From positions 71,560 to 135,559 of the forward strand of contig JAKIUB010000003.1 of assembly GCA_021647745.1 (NCBI GenBank): a DNA stretch of 64,000 bases. Direction: 5' to 3'. Each line of letters starts with the position of its first letter. Position 1 is the stretch's first letter. The notes below the pieces were generated by a model. It made no database searches. It had not been told where the DNA came from and saw only the letters and a program-made list of their open reading frames with translations. The stretch comes from Paracoccaceae bacterium (GTDB taxonomy: Bacteria; Pseudomonadota; Alphaproteobacteria; Rhodobacterales; Rhodobacteraceae). Below, piece after piece: positions 44,305 through 53,374 of this stretch. Position numbers and translations under genes: made by a program.

Positions 44305-44723
44305 TCCGTGGGCAACAAGCGCCCTTCCCCTAACAAACACCACAGGACGGCACCAAGATTTGGTGTTTCCTTCCCGTATATCAACGGTATATCGACCCCC
44401 AATATCGCGTGGAACCGCAGCTTGGGCAATCTCTCATTCGCATATTGATCCATATCGACAACAATTGCCAGCCCCGCCTGCTCGATTGAGGGCACAGATA
44501 GCAGGCCAACTTGTCGCGCCTCTATTATGCCGGCGATATTTTTCGGGCGGCGCAGTATGATCCGGCCTTTCTCGCGGGAAAGTTCTACTGCATCATCCCC
44601 CACCAGATCAGCCCCGAGCGCCATTAGCTCTAGCGCCAAGCCTGATTTTCCCGCCCTGCTTTGACCAAGGATCAAAGCGCCTTGGCCTCTGCGGGAAACA
44701 GCCGTGGCATGCACATGGCTCAT
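44301..44723 (-). CDS. hprK: HPr kinase/phosphorylase, short alphaproteobacterial form
   Basis: 140 residues, only the catalytic domain; the N-terminal domain of Firmicutes HprK is absent. Walker A GQSRAGKSGLALEL starts at residue 20, followed by LGADLVGDDAVEL with the catalytic acidic pair, as expected. Phosphorylates HPr on Ser. It is overlapped by chvG upstream and rapZ downstream (four bases each), implying tight coupling. Confidence 0.92.
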   Translation of the reverse strand: MSHVHATAVSRRGQGALILGQSRAGKSGLALELMALGADLVGDDAVELSREKGRIILRRPKNIAGIIEARQVGLLSVPSIEQAGLAIVVDMDQYANERLPKLRFHAILGVDIPLIYGKETPNLGAVLWCLLGEGRLLPTE

Positions 44724-46342
44724 CGTGGCAAGATCACCTGAAGTACTGCGCCGCCATCCTCGCTATTACCCGCGATGATTGTACCACCATGAGCCTCGAC
44801 GATCTGCTTTGAAATCGCCAGCCCGAGGCCGGAATGCTCGCCAAACTGCTCCGCCGGTCGCTCGGAGTAAAATCTAGAGAATATATCCTCGAGGTTTTTC
44901 TCCGGTATACCCGGCCCGTTATCCCGCACTTCGATCAACACATGGTCCGGATCGAAATCCGAAATCCCGATATCTACCACCCCGTCTTCAGCCACAAAGC
45001 TCAGGGCGTTGGCGATCAGGTTGCTAAACACCTGCTCAAGCCGGCTTTGCAGCCCGTTAACGATGCTGTCATCGCTGTGAACCACAAGGTTTATCTCGCG
45101 CATACCAAAGCTGCGACGCGCGCGAAAGTTCTTGGCGATAGCATCCAATAGCCCGGCCAGATCAACGCTTTCCCAGGTATCACGCACCAGATCGGCCTCC
45201 AGCCGCGAGGCATTGGAAATATCTGTCACCAGTCTGTCCAGCCGCTCGACATCATTTTGAATAACCCCGAGCAGAGACTTGCGCGAATCCTCGTCCTGCA
45301 CATAGTCGAGCGTCTCTACAGCCGAGCGCAGCGAGGTCAGGGGGTTTTTGATCTCGTGAGCAACATCGGCAGCAAAAGACTTGTTTTCGTCGATCCTTTG
45401 TAGCAAGGCCTCGGTCATATTGCGCATCGAGCGCGACAGATCCCCGATCTCGTCAGGGCGGGCGGTGAGGTCGGGGATATTGACCAGCGCAAGGTGAAGC
45501 TGCCCGCCAGCCTCGTCTTTGGTTTGCAGCGCCGCAGCCGAAAGGCGCCGCAGAGGGCGGGCGATCGAGGTGGCCAGCACCATCGACAATATTATAGAGG
45601 TCAGGGTGGCCAGCAAAAATATCTGCAATATCTGCTCGCGGGCATCACGGATAATCGCATCCACCTCCCCTTGGCGGGTCGAGATCAGGATCGCACCAAC
45701 CTCGCCGCGCGGACTATCTGAAGGCAGGGCCGCCACGACAAATATCTCCCCTTCCACCGATAAAACCTTGTGTCGGATACCGTCATTTTTCGCCATAGTC
45801 TCGGCGGCGAGCCTGTCAAACTGGTTTTGCAGATTGTCATGACTTCCGCCTGCTTTCAGGCGGCTTTCACCTGCTGATAAACCCGACCAGATTTTTTGCA
45901 GGATTTCGGTAAATGCGTTAGTCTTGGCTATAGGTGGCGAAGCCACGGGGCGGGGCGGGGCATAGCTCAAAACTACTTCACCCGTGCCGGAATAAACCTG
46001 CACAATTGAATTTGATTTTTCGACCAGTGCTTCAAAAAGTGCCGGAAAACCCTCTTCCTCCATGCCCTCGCCACCGGAGGTTATCGCCTGATGGCGCAGC
46101 GCTGCCGAAAGCATGGATGCCTGACGCCCCAATATCTCGCTACGAAACTCCACCTGCGTATCTTGGGCCTGATTTAGATAAAGAACCCCGCTCACCAGAA
46201 TACCCAGTGCGATCAGATTGAATAAAATAATTTTTCGCGCCAGCGGTGAGCGGTTGAAAATAAACCACTTCTTACCAGTTTTCACCCGACCGGCAAAGGC
46301 ACCGGTGCCAAGAAAACCTGTCGAGGTGTTATCTTCCGTCAC
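44720..46342 (-). CDS. chvG: ChvG/ExoS-type sensor histidine kinase
   Basis: 540 residues. TM1 at about 34-54, a large periplasmic stimulus-sensing domain, TM2 at about 240-262, HAMP, HisKA with AADVAHEIKNPLTSLRSAVE (split AADVAHEIKNPL), and HATPase with NLIANALSF, DNGPGIPE and SGLGLAISK. In Rhizobiales it responds to acid and envelope stress and is held off by ExoR. GTG start 46342, three bases after the chvI stop. Confidence 0.93.
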   Translation of the reverse strand: MTEDNTSTGFLGTGAFAGRVKTGKKWFIFNRSPLARKIILFNLIALGILVSGVLYLNQAQDTQVEFRSEILGRQASMLSAALRHQAITSGGEGMEEEGFPALFEALVEKSNSIVQVYSGTGEVVLSYAPPRPVASPPIAKTNAFTEILQKIWSGLSAGESRLKAGGSHDNLQNQFDRLAAETMAKNDGIRHKVLSVEGEIFVVAALPSDSPRGEVGAILISTRQGEVDAIIRDAREQILQIFLLATLTSIILSMVLATSIARPLRRLSAAALQTKDEAGGQLHLALVNIPDLTARPDEIGDLSRSMRNMTEALLQRIDENKSFAADVAHEIKNPLTSLRSAVETLDYVQDEDSRKSLLGVIQNDVERLDRLVTDISNASRLEADLVRDTWESVDLAGLLDAIAKNFRARRSFGMREINLVVHSDDSIVNGLQSRLEQVFSNLIANALSFVAEDGVVDIGISDFDPDHVLIEVRDNGPGIPEKNLEDIFSRFYSERPAEQFGEHSGLGLAISKQIVEAHGGTIIAGNSEDGGAVLQVILPR

Positions 46343-46345
46343 TAT

Positions 46346-47050
46346 TTACGCCTCGTTATACCGGTAGCCGATACCATAAAGCGTTTCGATCGACGCGTAG
46401 GTTTCGTCAACCTTCTTGAACTTTTTGCGAAGACGCTTGATGTGGCTGTCAATGGTGCGGTCATCCACATAGACCTGATCGGAGTAAGCGGCATCCATCA
46501 GCCGGTTTCTTGATTTGACCACCCCCGGCCGCTCGGCCAGCTCGTGCAGGATGATGAACTCCGTGACCGTCAAAACCACCGGCTCCCCTTTCCAGGTCAC
46601 CTGATGGCGCTGTTTATCCAGAACCAGCGAGCCGCACTGGATCACCCCCGCTTCGGGGCGGTGCTCGGCTTCGTCCTGCGAAATCGTCACATCGTTACGG
46701 CGCAAGACCGCCTTGATCCTCTCGATCAGCAAACGCTGGGAAAACGGCTTTGATATATAGTCATCCGCCCCCATGGAAAGGCCGACAACCTCGTCCATCT
46801 CGTCATCTTTCGAGGTCAGGAATATCACCGGCAGGTTGGATTTCTTTCGCAAACGGCGCAAAAGTTCCATCCCGTCCATGCGGGGCATTTTGATATCAAG
46901 GACCGCCAGATCGGGGGGGTTATCCTGCAAGCCAAAAAGAGCGGATGCACCTTCATTATAGGTTTCGACCTCGAAACCCTCCGCCTTCAGCGCGATAGAA
47001 ACGGAAATCAGGATGTTTCTGTCATCATCAACCAGCGCTATTTTCGCCAT
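46346..47050 (-). CDS. chvI: ChvI-type response regulator
   Basis: 234 residues, OmpR class. Receiver with LVDDDRNIL, phospho-Asp 52 (AVLDIKMPRMDG) and Lys in DDYISKPFSQRLL; winged helix ends DRTIDSHIKRLRKKFKKVD and YGIGYRYNEA. ATG 47050 has GGAGGTGA upstream; a seven-residue extension is rejected. First gene of the block, divergent from pckA, which ChvI is known to regulate in some relatives. Confidence 0.94.
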   Translation of the reverse strand: MAKIALVDDDRNILISVSIALKAEGFEVETYNEGASALFGLQDNPPDLAVLDIKMPRMDGMELLRRLRKKSNLPVIFLTSKDDEMDEVVGLSMGADDYISKPFSQRLLIERIKAVLRRNDVTISQDEAEHRPEAGVIQCGSLVLDKQRHQVTWKGEPVVLTVTEFIILHELAERPGVVKSRNRLMDAAYSDQVYVDDRTIDSHIKRLRKKFKKVDETYASIETLYGIGYRYNEA

Positions 47051-47301
47051 AATCACCTCCGGCTTGGTCATTTTTTATACTGTCTCGCATATCACACAAA
47101 CTTGCAACCGATCTTCGGAAATGTTGTATTTTGTTGCGCTGCGACAATTTTTCCTCGCAAAGCGAAAATACCACTGGATTTAGCATGGTCGATCAGCTTA
47201 ACAAATCTTACCGGTGGCCCTTACGCAAAATTGCCCGCAGCAAGGCAAGCGCCGGTATCTTGGGAACAGGGGAATACCCCCGAAATTGGAGCATCCAGAT
47301 C

Positions 47302-48912
47302 ATGATAACTGGCAAGGTAAACCCCGCACAAACACTTGAAGCAACGGGGATTTCTGGTGTAAAAACTGTACATTACAATTTACTAGAGCCAGCGCTGATG
47401 CAGCACGCCGTAGCACGTTTGGAGGGCGAAATAGGCATAGGCGGCACATTTCTGGTCTCGACAGGCGCCCATACCGGCCGCTCGCCAAAAGACAAATTCG
47501 TGGTTAATGAACCCTCGGTAAAAGATACAATCTGGTGGGAGAACAACCCGCCAATGGAAGAGCAAGCCTTTGAAGCTCTTCGTAAAGATATGCTCGCGCA
47601 TATGAAGGGTGGCGAATATTTCGTGCAGGATCTTTTTGGCGGTGCCGACCCTGAATACCGGCTCAATGTGCGCCTTGTGACCGAACTGGCCTGGCACAGC
47701 CTGTTTATCCGCCACATGCTGCGCCGCCCCGAGCTGGAAGAGCTGGCAGACTTTGCGCCGGAGTTTACCGTCATCAACTGTCCGTCTTTCAAGGCGGATC
47801 CGGCCCGGCATGGTTGCCGCTCCGAAACCGTGATCGCAATTTCGTTCGAGAAAAAGCTGGTGTTGATCGGCGGCACTTCCTACGCCGGCGAAAATAAAAA
47901 ATCCGTTTTCTCGGTGCTCAACTACCTGCTGCCCGAGCGCAACGTGATGCCCATGCACTGCTCGGCCAACCACGCCAAGGGCGACCCCGAAGATACTGCG
48001 ATATTTTTCGGCTTGTCGGGCACTGGCAAAACCACCCTTTCCGCTGACCCCGACCGCGTGCTGATCGGGGATGACGAACACGGCTGGTCAGACAATGGCA
48101 CCTTCAATTTCGAGGGGGGCTGCTATGCAAAAACCATCAACCTGAGCGCCGAAGCCGAGCCGGAGATATTTGCGACTACCAGCAAATTTGCTACTGTCAT
48201 AGAAAACATGGTCTATGACGAGCATACCCGCGAGCTGGATTTCAGCGATGACAGCCTGACCCCGAATATGCGCTGCGCCTATCCGCTCCACTATATCGAA
48301 AACGCGTCGGAAACCTCGCGCGGGGGCTTGCCAAAAAATATCATCATGCTGACTTGTGACGCTTTCGGAGTGTTGCCACCAATCGCGCGGCTGACACCGG
48401 CGCAAGCGATGTATCACTTTCTTTCGGGCTTTACCGCCAAAGTGGCCGGCACCGAAAAGGGGGTGACCGAGCCAATACCGACATTTTCTACCTGTTTTGG
48501 CGCCCCTTTCATGCCGCGCCGGCCCGAAGCCTATGGCAATCTGCTGCGCGAAAAAATTGCGGCGCACGGGGTCAATTGCTGGTTGGTCAATACCGGCTGG
48601 ACCGGCGGGCCAAAAGGCAAAGGCGGCTCGAGAATGCCGATCCGCGCGACCCGCGCCCTGCTCACAGCCGCCCTGAGCGGCAGCCTTGATGAGCGCGAAT
48701 TCCGGGTGGATGAAAACTTCGGGTTCGAGGTGCCGGTCGCGGTAAAAGGCGTGGCAAAAATATTGCTGGAGCCGCGCCGCACCTGGGAAGATACCGCTGA
48801 ATATGACCAAAAAGCCGCCAACCTTGCCGCCATGTTTGCCGATAACTTTACCCAATACGAGCCATTTGTGGATGCCGAGGTACTGGCCTCGGCGATCAAG
48901 CCCAAAAACTGA
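47302..48912 (+). CDS. pckA: Phosphoenolpyruvate carboxykinase (ATP)
   Basis: 536 residues. Converts oxaloacetate plus ATP to PEP, first step of gluconeogenesis. Visible: VNPAQTLEATGIS, TGRSPKDKFVV, HCSANHAKGDPEDTAIFFGLSGTGKTTLS (P-loop GLSGTGKT), DDEHGWSDNGTFNFEGGCYAK and RMPIRATRALL. Homology starts at MITGKVNPAQ, so ATG 47302 is used, not an upstream in-frame ATG at 47131 whose 57 extra residues match nothing. The 250-base gap to chvI probably carries the control region. Confidence 0.95.
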   Translation: MITGKVNPAQTLEATGISGVKTVHYNLLEPALMQHAVARLEGEIGIGGTFLVSTGAHTGRSPKDKFVVNEPSVKDTIWWENNPPMEEQAFEALRKDMLAHMKGGEYFVQDLFGGADPEYRLNVRLVTELAWHSLFIRHMLRRPELEELADFAPEFTVINCPSFKADPARHGCRSETVIAISFEKKLVLIGGTSYAGENKKSVFSVLNYLLPERNVMPMHCSANHAKGDPEDTAIFFGLSGTGKTTLSADPDRVLIGDDEHGWSDNGTFNFEGGCYAKTINLSAEAEPEIFATTSKFATVIENMVYDEHTRELDFSDDSLTPNMRCAYPLHYIENASETSRGGLPKNIIMLTCDAFGVLPPIARLTPAQAMYHFLSGFTAKVAGTEKGVTEPIPTFSTCFGAPFMPRRPEAYGNLLREKIAAHGVNCWLVNTGWTGGPKGKGGSRMPIRATRALLTAALSGSLDEREFRVDENFGFEVPVAVKGVAKILLEPRRTWEDTAEYDQKAANLAAMFADNFTQYEPFVDAEVLASAIKPKN

Positions 48913-48916
48913 CGGG

Positions 48917-48954
48917 TTTTGTTAGGGGCGAAATCCACCTCGCCCCTAACAAAA
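48917..48954. terminator. 15-base perfect inverted repeat after pckA
   Basis: TTTTGTTAGGGGCGA (48917-48931), eight-base loop, TCGCCCCTAACAAAA (48940-48954), starting five bases past the pckA stop. The stem is GC-rich at its tip, but the 3' arm ends in A on both strands, with no T-run after the stem on the plus strand (TTACAATTTT follows). It probably stops or stabilises the pckA message. Confidence 0.55.
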
Positions 48955-49041
48955 TTACAATTTTGCGCAATATATCGAATTATTGTTTCGCCACCATTGA
49001 CGGCTGAAGCCTGAGCGATTATGCCTTGATAAATTGCTGCA

Positions 49042-50712
49042 ATGCACAATTACGAGGTCATGATGTCATCCCACCCCTCTCCGCTGCTTGAAGATATCAT
49101 TTTGCTCTGCCTCGAGGCTCTGGAAGAGAGCGCCCCCCTGCTGGCGGAGGCTAAAGAGCATCTACGATCTCTGGTGTGCAAAGACGGGCGGATCAGCGCA
49201 ACTTTGCTGGAGGAGCACCAGTATATAGCTCATGGTCTTTCGTGGTTTTCAACTTACTATGCTGGAATGGATCAACTTGTAAACTGGTGTCAATCACTTG
49301 TTTTAAATCGTAAATCTACTAAAATTGATTTGTTAATTTTGCAAATAGGATTTGCAGAATACCTGAGCCAGTTCTATACCGGCATTTCCATGTCTCAGGG
49401 CGAAATTATTCGCCTTTCCGCCTTCGAAATCAACCCGGAAGCGCCGGGCAAGGCCACCGCCTTGCTGCTGGCCTGCGGCAATAGTGATATCGCCCGCAAA
49501 GCCCTGGGCGAAGCCTTGGCCCGCGACAGCGGTAGCCTGACCTTTGGCGCCGACGGGCTGGATGAAGAATACACGATGATCCGCGAGCAGTTCCGCAAAT
49601 TCACGGAAAAGCGGGTCAGTCCCTTTGCCCATGAGTGGCACCTGAAGGACGAGCTTATTCCGACAGAGATCATCACAGAGATGGGAGAGATGGGGGTATT
49701 TGGCCTGACCATCCCCGAAGCATATGGCGGCTTTGGCATGAGCAAAACCGCGATGTGTGTGGTGACCGAAGAACTGGCGCGCGGGTATATCGGGGTTGGC
49801 TCGCTTGGCACCCGCTCCGAGATTGCCGCCGAGCTGATCCTTGGTGGCGGTACCGAAGCGCAAAAAGAAAAGTGGCTGCCAAGGATAGCCGATGCCAGCC
49901 TTTTGCCGACCGCTGTTTTTACCGAACCTAATACCGGCTCGGACCTTGGCAGCCTGCGGACAAGGGCAAAGCGCAACGGCGACACCTACACGATCACCGG
50001 CAACAAAACCTGGATCACCCACGCCGCGCGCGCCGATATCATGACCATGCTGGTGCGCACCGGAGAGGGGAGCGACTATACCGGCCTTTCCATGATACTG
50101 GGCGAAAAGCCGCGCGGCACGGCGGAGGATGATTTTCCCGCCAAGGGGATGTCCGGCAGCGAGATCGGGGTGCTGGGCTATCGCGGGATGAAAGAATACG
50201 AACTCGGGTTTGACAGCTTTGAAGTGCCGGCCGAAAACCTGCTGGGCGAGGTTGAAGGGCAAGGGTTCAAGCAGCTAATGAAAACCTTCGAGGCGGCGCG
50301 GATCCAGACTGCGGCGCGGGCGGTCGGCGTGGCGCAAAACGCGCTGGAAGTCAGCCTGAAATATGCGCAGGACAGGGTGCAATTTGGCAAACCGCTACTG
50401 GCCTTTCCACGGGTTTATGGCAAGCTGGCGATGATGGCAGTGGAGATAGCCATCGCCCGCCAACTGACCTATTTTGCCGCCAAGGAGAAAGACGAGGGCC
50501 GGCGCTGCGATCTTGAGGCCGGCATGGCCAAGCTGCTTGCCGCCCGCGTCGCGTGGGCGGCGGCAGATAACGGCGTGCAGATCCATGGCGGCAACGGCTT
50601 TGCCATGGAGTATCCGATCAGCCGGATATTGTGCGATGCCCGTATTTTGAGCATTTTTGAAGGGGCTGCCGAGATACAGGCCAATGTCATCGTGCGCCGG
50701 TTGCTCGGGTAG
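49042..50712 (+). CDS. mcd: Methylsuccinyl-CoA dehydrogenase
   Basis: 556 residues, longer than ordinary acyl-CoA dehydrogenases (about 380) because of an N-terminal helical domain of some 165 residues (HGLSWFSTYYAGMDQLV...SQGEIIRLSAF), typical of Mcd of the ethylmalonyl-CoA pathway. The ACAD core follows: PEAYGGFGMSKTAMCVVTEEL, FTEPNTGSDLGSLRT, NKTWITHAARAD, and IFEGAAEIQ with the catalytic-base Glu region. Oxidises (2S)-methylsuccinyl-CoA to mesaconyl-CoA, passing electrons to ETF. Bases 49255-49350 are strikingly AT-rich. Confidence 0.9.
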   Translation: MHNYEVMMSSHPSPLLEDIILLCLEALEESAPLLAEAKEHLRSLVCKDGRISATLLEEHQYIAHGLSWFSTYYAGMDQLVNWCQSLVLNRKSTKIDLLILQIGFAEYLSQFYTGISMSQGEIIRLSAFEINPEAPGKATALLLACGNSDIARKALGEALARDSGSLTFGADGLDEEYTMIREQFRKFTEKRVSPFAHEWHLKDELIPTEIITEMGEMGVFGLTIPEAYGGFGMSKTAMCVVTEELARGYIGVGSLGTRSEIAAELILGGGTEAQKEKWLPRIADASLLPTAVFTEPNTGSDLGSLRTRAKRNGDTYTITGNKTWITHAARADIMTMLVRTGEGSDYTGLSMILGEKPRGTAEDDFPAKGMSGSEIGVLGYRGMKEYELGFDSFEVPAENLLGEVEGQGFKQLMKTFEAARIQTAARAVGVAQNALEVSLKYAQDRVQFGKPLLAFPRVYGKLAMMAVEIAIARQLTYFAAKEKDEGRRCDLEAGMAKLLAARVAWAAADNGVQIHGGNGFAMEYPISRILCDARILSIFEGAAEIQANVIVRRLLG

Positions 50713-50787
50713 CCGGAGGCTATTGCGGCACCCCGCGAAAACCGGAAGAAGGCTACCGGCCGACAGCTGGATCAACAGAAAACCGGC

Positions 50788-50822
50788 AAGTATGCCCCCC
50801 GACCTGCGGCAGGGTCATACTT
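50788..50822 (+). terminator. Probable terminator after mcd
   Basis: AAGTATG (50788-50794) pairs with CATACTT (50816-50822), with an inner CCC/GGG extension around GACCTGCGGC, then TCTAAATAATT. It lies 75 bases past the mcd stop and 42 bases before the FNR-type box, separating mcd from the nos operon. Confidence 0.45.
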
Positions 50823-50863
50823 TCTAAATAATTCGCATCTAAGTAAGCAATAACATCATTCCG

Positions 50864-50877
50864 TTGATCTGCATCAA
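50864..50877 (+). promoter_or_regulatory. FNR/DNR-type activator box of the nos operon
   Basis: TTGATCTGCATCAA is a perfect TTGAT-N4-ATCAA dyad. Its centre lies 40-41 bases before the expected start point of the -10 box at 50899-50904, the class II activation position. Regulators of the CRP/FNR superfamily (FnrL, NnrR, DNR) use this box to switch on denitrification genes at low oxygen or with NO; which one cannot be told from sequence. Confidence 0.9.
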
Positions 50878-50898
50878 GGCTGTTTTCACCAGCAGGCT

Positions 50899-50904
50899 TA
50901 TGTA
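50899..50904 (+). promoter_or_regulatory. Likely -10 box for nosR
   Basis: TATGTA lies 22 bases downstream of the FNR-type dyad, giving a start near 50911. No -35 box is needed at class II FNR promoters. It leaves a leader of about 220 bases before nosR, containing a 72-codon open frame (50937-51155) that overlaps the nosR start. Confidence 0.5.
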
Positions 50905-51133
50905 TGCGTTAACTAAACACCAATATTGGTCCAGCCATGCGTGTCTTGCACGAATCAACACATCTATCAGACGCACCAAGACTGCTGACAATCGCAATTC
51001 CAGCTTTTTCTGTAGTGCTTATCCAAGCCCCTTCCGCGCATGCCTGCGGCACTCGTGCCCCCGCCGGTTGCCGTTTTGCCGAAGCCGCAATATCAGCCCC
51101 GGCCCTGCCCGTCTCTGAAGTATTGCCAACAAC

Positions 51134-53374
51134 ATGGGGCCTGTCATGCTGTTGATCTCCAATCCACACCGCCGCCTGCTTTCTCTTCTCAAGCTGATCT
51201 CTCTGGCCGGTTTGATACTCGTGCTGCTCGCATCAACCCTTCTGGCAAATACCCCTTCATTTCTCGGAAAATATCTTGAAAAGGTGCCGGCAAGCGAGCT
51301 TGTCGAGGGGGCAACCGGATACGGAAACACCCTCGGCAATATCCCTGCCGTGGAGGTGCTGAGCGGGCAGAATCTGGTCGGATATGCCTATATCACCTCG
51401 GATTTTGTCAATACCACCGGCTATTCGGGCAAGCCGATCCATGTGCTGGTAGCGATAGGCCCTGACGCGCTGATCCTCGGGGCCAACTTGGTCAAGCACT
51501 CGGAGCCGATTGTACTGATTGGCATCCCTGATTCCAAAATGAAGGCCATGACCGAAAGCTACCGGGGCATGAATATCGCCGCCGAGATCGAGGCGCGCGG
51601 CAGCACTCACGAACTGGATATCATTTCCGGCGCCACGGTGACCGTGATGATCATTGACGACACCATCGTGCGCGCCAGTATCAAGGTGGCCCGCGCCCTC
51701 GGGCTGGGCGGGCTGGAAGCCACGGTCGATATCGGGCCAGTGCGCAGCCTGAACATGAATGAGCGCAGCCGCCGCGACTGGATGGCCCTGACAGGTGACG
51801 GCTCGGTGCGCAGCCTGACGCTTGATGTCAGCCAGATCAACGAGGCTTTTGCCGAAACCGGCGACCCGCGCGTGCTGCGCAACCCCGCCAAGGGCGCACC
51901 GGAAGATACCTTTATCGACCTCAAGACCGCGCTGATATCGGTGCCCGGTATCGGGCTGAGCCTGCTGGGGGAAAACGAATACAACAATCTGCTTGAGTGG
52001 ATGGACGAAGGCGGTAGTGCCATCGCGGTTTTTGGCCGCGGGCAATATTCCTTCAAGGGGTCGGGCTATGTACGCGGCGGGATATTTGACCGTATCCATC
52101 TGCTTCAGGATGATGCTTCCGTGCGCTTCCGTGATCGGGAGCATAAGCGCTTGCGGGTTATCGCGGCCGACGGCGCACCGGGCTTCACCGAGCTTGATCT
52201 GTTCAAAATTCCTGCTGATAGCGGGTTTGACCCGACCAGGCCGTGGCAGCTGCAACTGCTGGTCAGCCGTGCGGTCGGGCCGATCGAAAAAACCTTTCTC
52301 ACCTTCGATCTTGGGTACCAGACACCCGAATTCTACCTAGAGACCATCGAAGCAGCGCCGGAAACTGTAAGCAATGCCATTGATGAAGACAGTGACAGCG
52401 CCGCCCGCGCCGAGCTGTGGAAGCGTATCTGGCAAAGCAAAAAACTGGAGATCGGGCTGTTGGTCGGTATGCTGACAGTGCTGACCGGTGTATTTTTCTT
52501 CCAGTTTCAAGCCACCCGCCACGCCCGCGCTTTTTACTGGTTTCGCATGGGGTTTCTGGCGCTCACGCTGGGGTTTCTCGGCTTTTCGCAAAACGCCCAG
52601 CTATCGGTGGTCAACCTGATGGCGCTCGGAGCGTCCTTGCAAAACGGCTTCAGCTGGGATGCGTTTTTAATGGATCCACTGGTGTTTATCCTCTGGGTTT
52701 CGGTGGCGGTTACTATCCTGTTTTGGGGGCGTGGCGGTTATTGTGGCTGGCTGTGCCCCTTTGGCGCCCTGCAAGAGCTGACCAACCAGATAGCCCGGTT
52801 TTTCAAAGTGCCGCAATGGACCCTGCCCTGGGGCCTGCACGAGCGCCTGTGGCCCCTTAAATATATGATCTTTCTGGGGTTGTTTGGCCTGTCGCTGGCC
52901 TCGATGACGCTGGCGGAAACCTATGCCGAGGTCGAGCCGTTCAAAACCTCGATCATCCTGAAATTTGCCCGCGAATGGCCGTTTGTGCTCTATGCGACTG
53001 TGCTGTTGGGCATCGGGTTGTTTATAGAGCGGTTTTATTGCCGTTATCTCTGCCCTTTGGGTGCAGCGCTGGCGATCCCCGGGCGGCTGCGGATGTTTAA
53101 CTGGCTCAAACGCTACAAGGAATGTGGCTCGCCCTGCCAGACCTGCGCCAATGAGTGCTTTGTGCAGGCGATCCACCCGACCGGAGAGATCAACCCCAAT
53201 GAATGCCTGTCCTGCCTGCATTGTCAGGTTTTGTATCAGGATCATGCGAAATGCCCTGTTGTTATCAAAAAAGACAAACGACGGGCCAAGATGGCCCAGA
53301 GCGCCTCAAACAGCGCTCTGGACCGATTAACCAATCACCCTAACGTTCAAACCAAGGAGAAGGCTAATGGCTGA
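51134..53374 (+). CDS. nosR: N2O reductase maturation/electron-donor protein NosR
   Basis: 746 residues, membrane-bound. N-terminal TM (about 12-34), periplasmic FMN-binding domain with the flavinylation-type site DIISGATVT near residue 165, then several TM helices with two CxxxCP motifs (CGWLCPFGAL at 537-541, CRYLCPLGAA at 636-640), and a cytoplasmic 2[4Fe-4S] domain (ECGSPCQTCANEC, CLSCLHCQ). Thought to feed electrons to NosZ. ATG 51134 or 51146 may be the start. Overlaps nosZ by eight bases. Confidence 0.93.
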   Translation: MGPVMLLISNPHRRLLSLLKLISLAGLILVLLASTLLANTPSFLGKYLEKVPASELVEGATGYGNTLGNIPAVEVLSGQNLVGYAYITSDFVNTTGYSGKPIHVLVAIGPDALILGANLVKHSEPIVLIGIPDSKMKAMTESYRGMNIAAEIEARGSTHELDIISGATVTVMIIDDTIVRASIKVARALGLGGLEATVDIGPVRSLNMNERSRRDWMALTGDGSVRSLTLDVSQINEAFAETGDPRVLRNPAKGAPEDTFIDLKTALISVPGIGLSLLGENEYNNLLEWMDEGGSAIAVFGRGQYSFKGSGYVRGGIFDRIHLLQDDASVRFRDREHKRLRVIAADGAPGFTELDLFKIPADSGFDPTRPWQLQLLVSRAVGPIEKTFLTFDLGYQTPEFYLETIEAAPETVSNAIDEDSDSAARAELWKRIWQSKKLEIGLLVGMLTVLTGVFFFQFQATRHARAFYWFRMGFLALTLGFLGFSQNAQLSVVNLMALGASLQNGFSWDAFLMDPLVFILWVSVAVTILFWGRGGYCGWLCPFGALQELTNQIARFFKVPQWTLPWGLHERLWPLKYMIFLGLFGLSLASMTLAETYAEVEPFKTSIILKFAREWPFVLYATVLLGIGLFIERFYCRYLCPLGAALAIPGRLRMFNWLKRYKECGSPCQTCANECFVQAIHPTGEINPNECLSCLHCQVLYQDHAKCPVVIKKDKRRAKMAQSASNSALDRLTNHPNVQTKEKANG

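Noticed and set aside
47131..47301. 57-codon N-terminal extension of pckA
   Set aside because: Family homology begins at MITGKVNPAQ; the extension is low in conservation and has no ribosome site.
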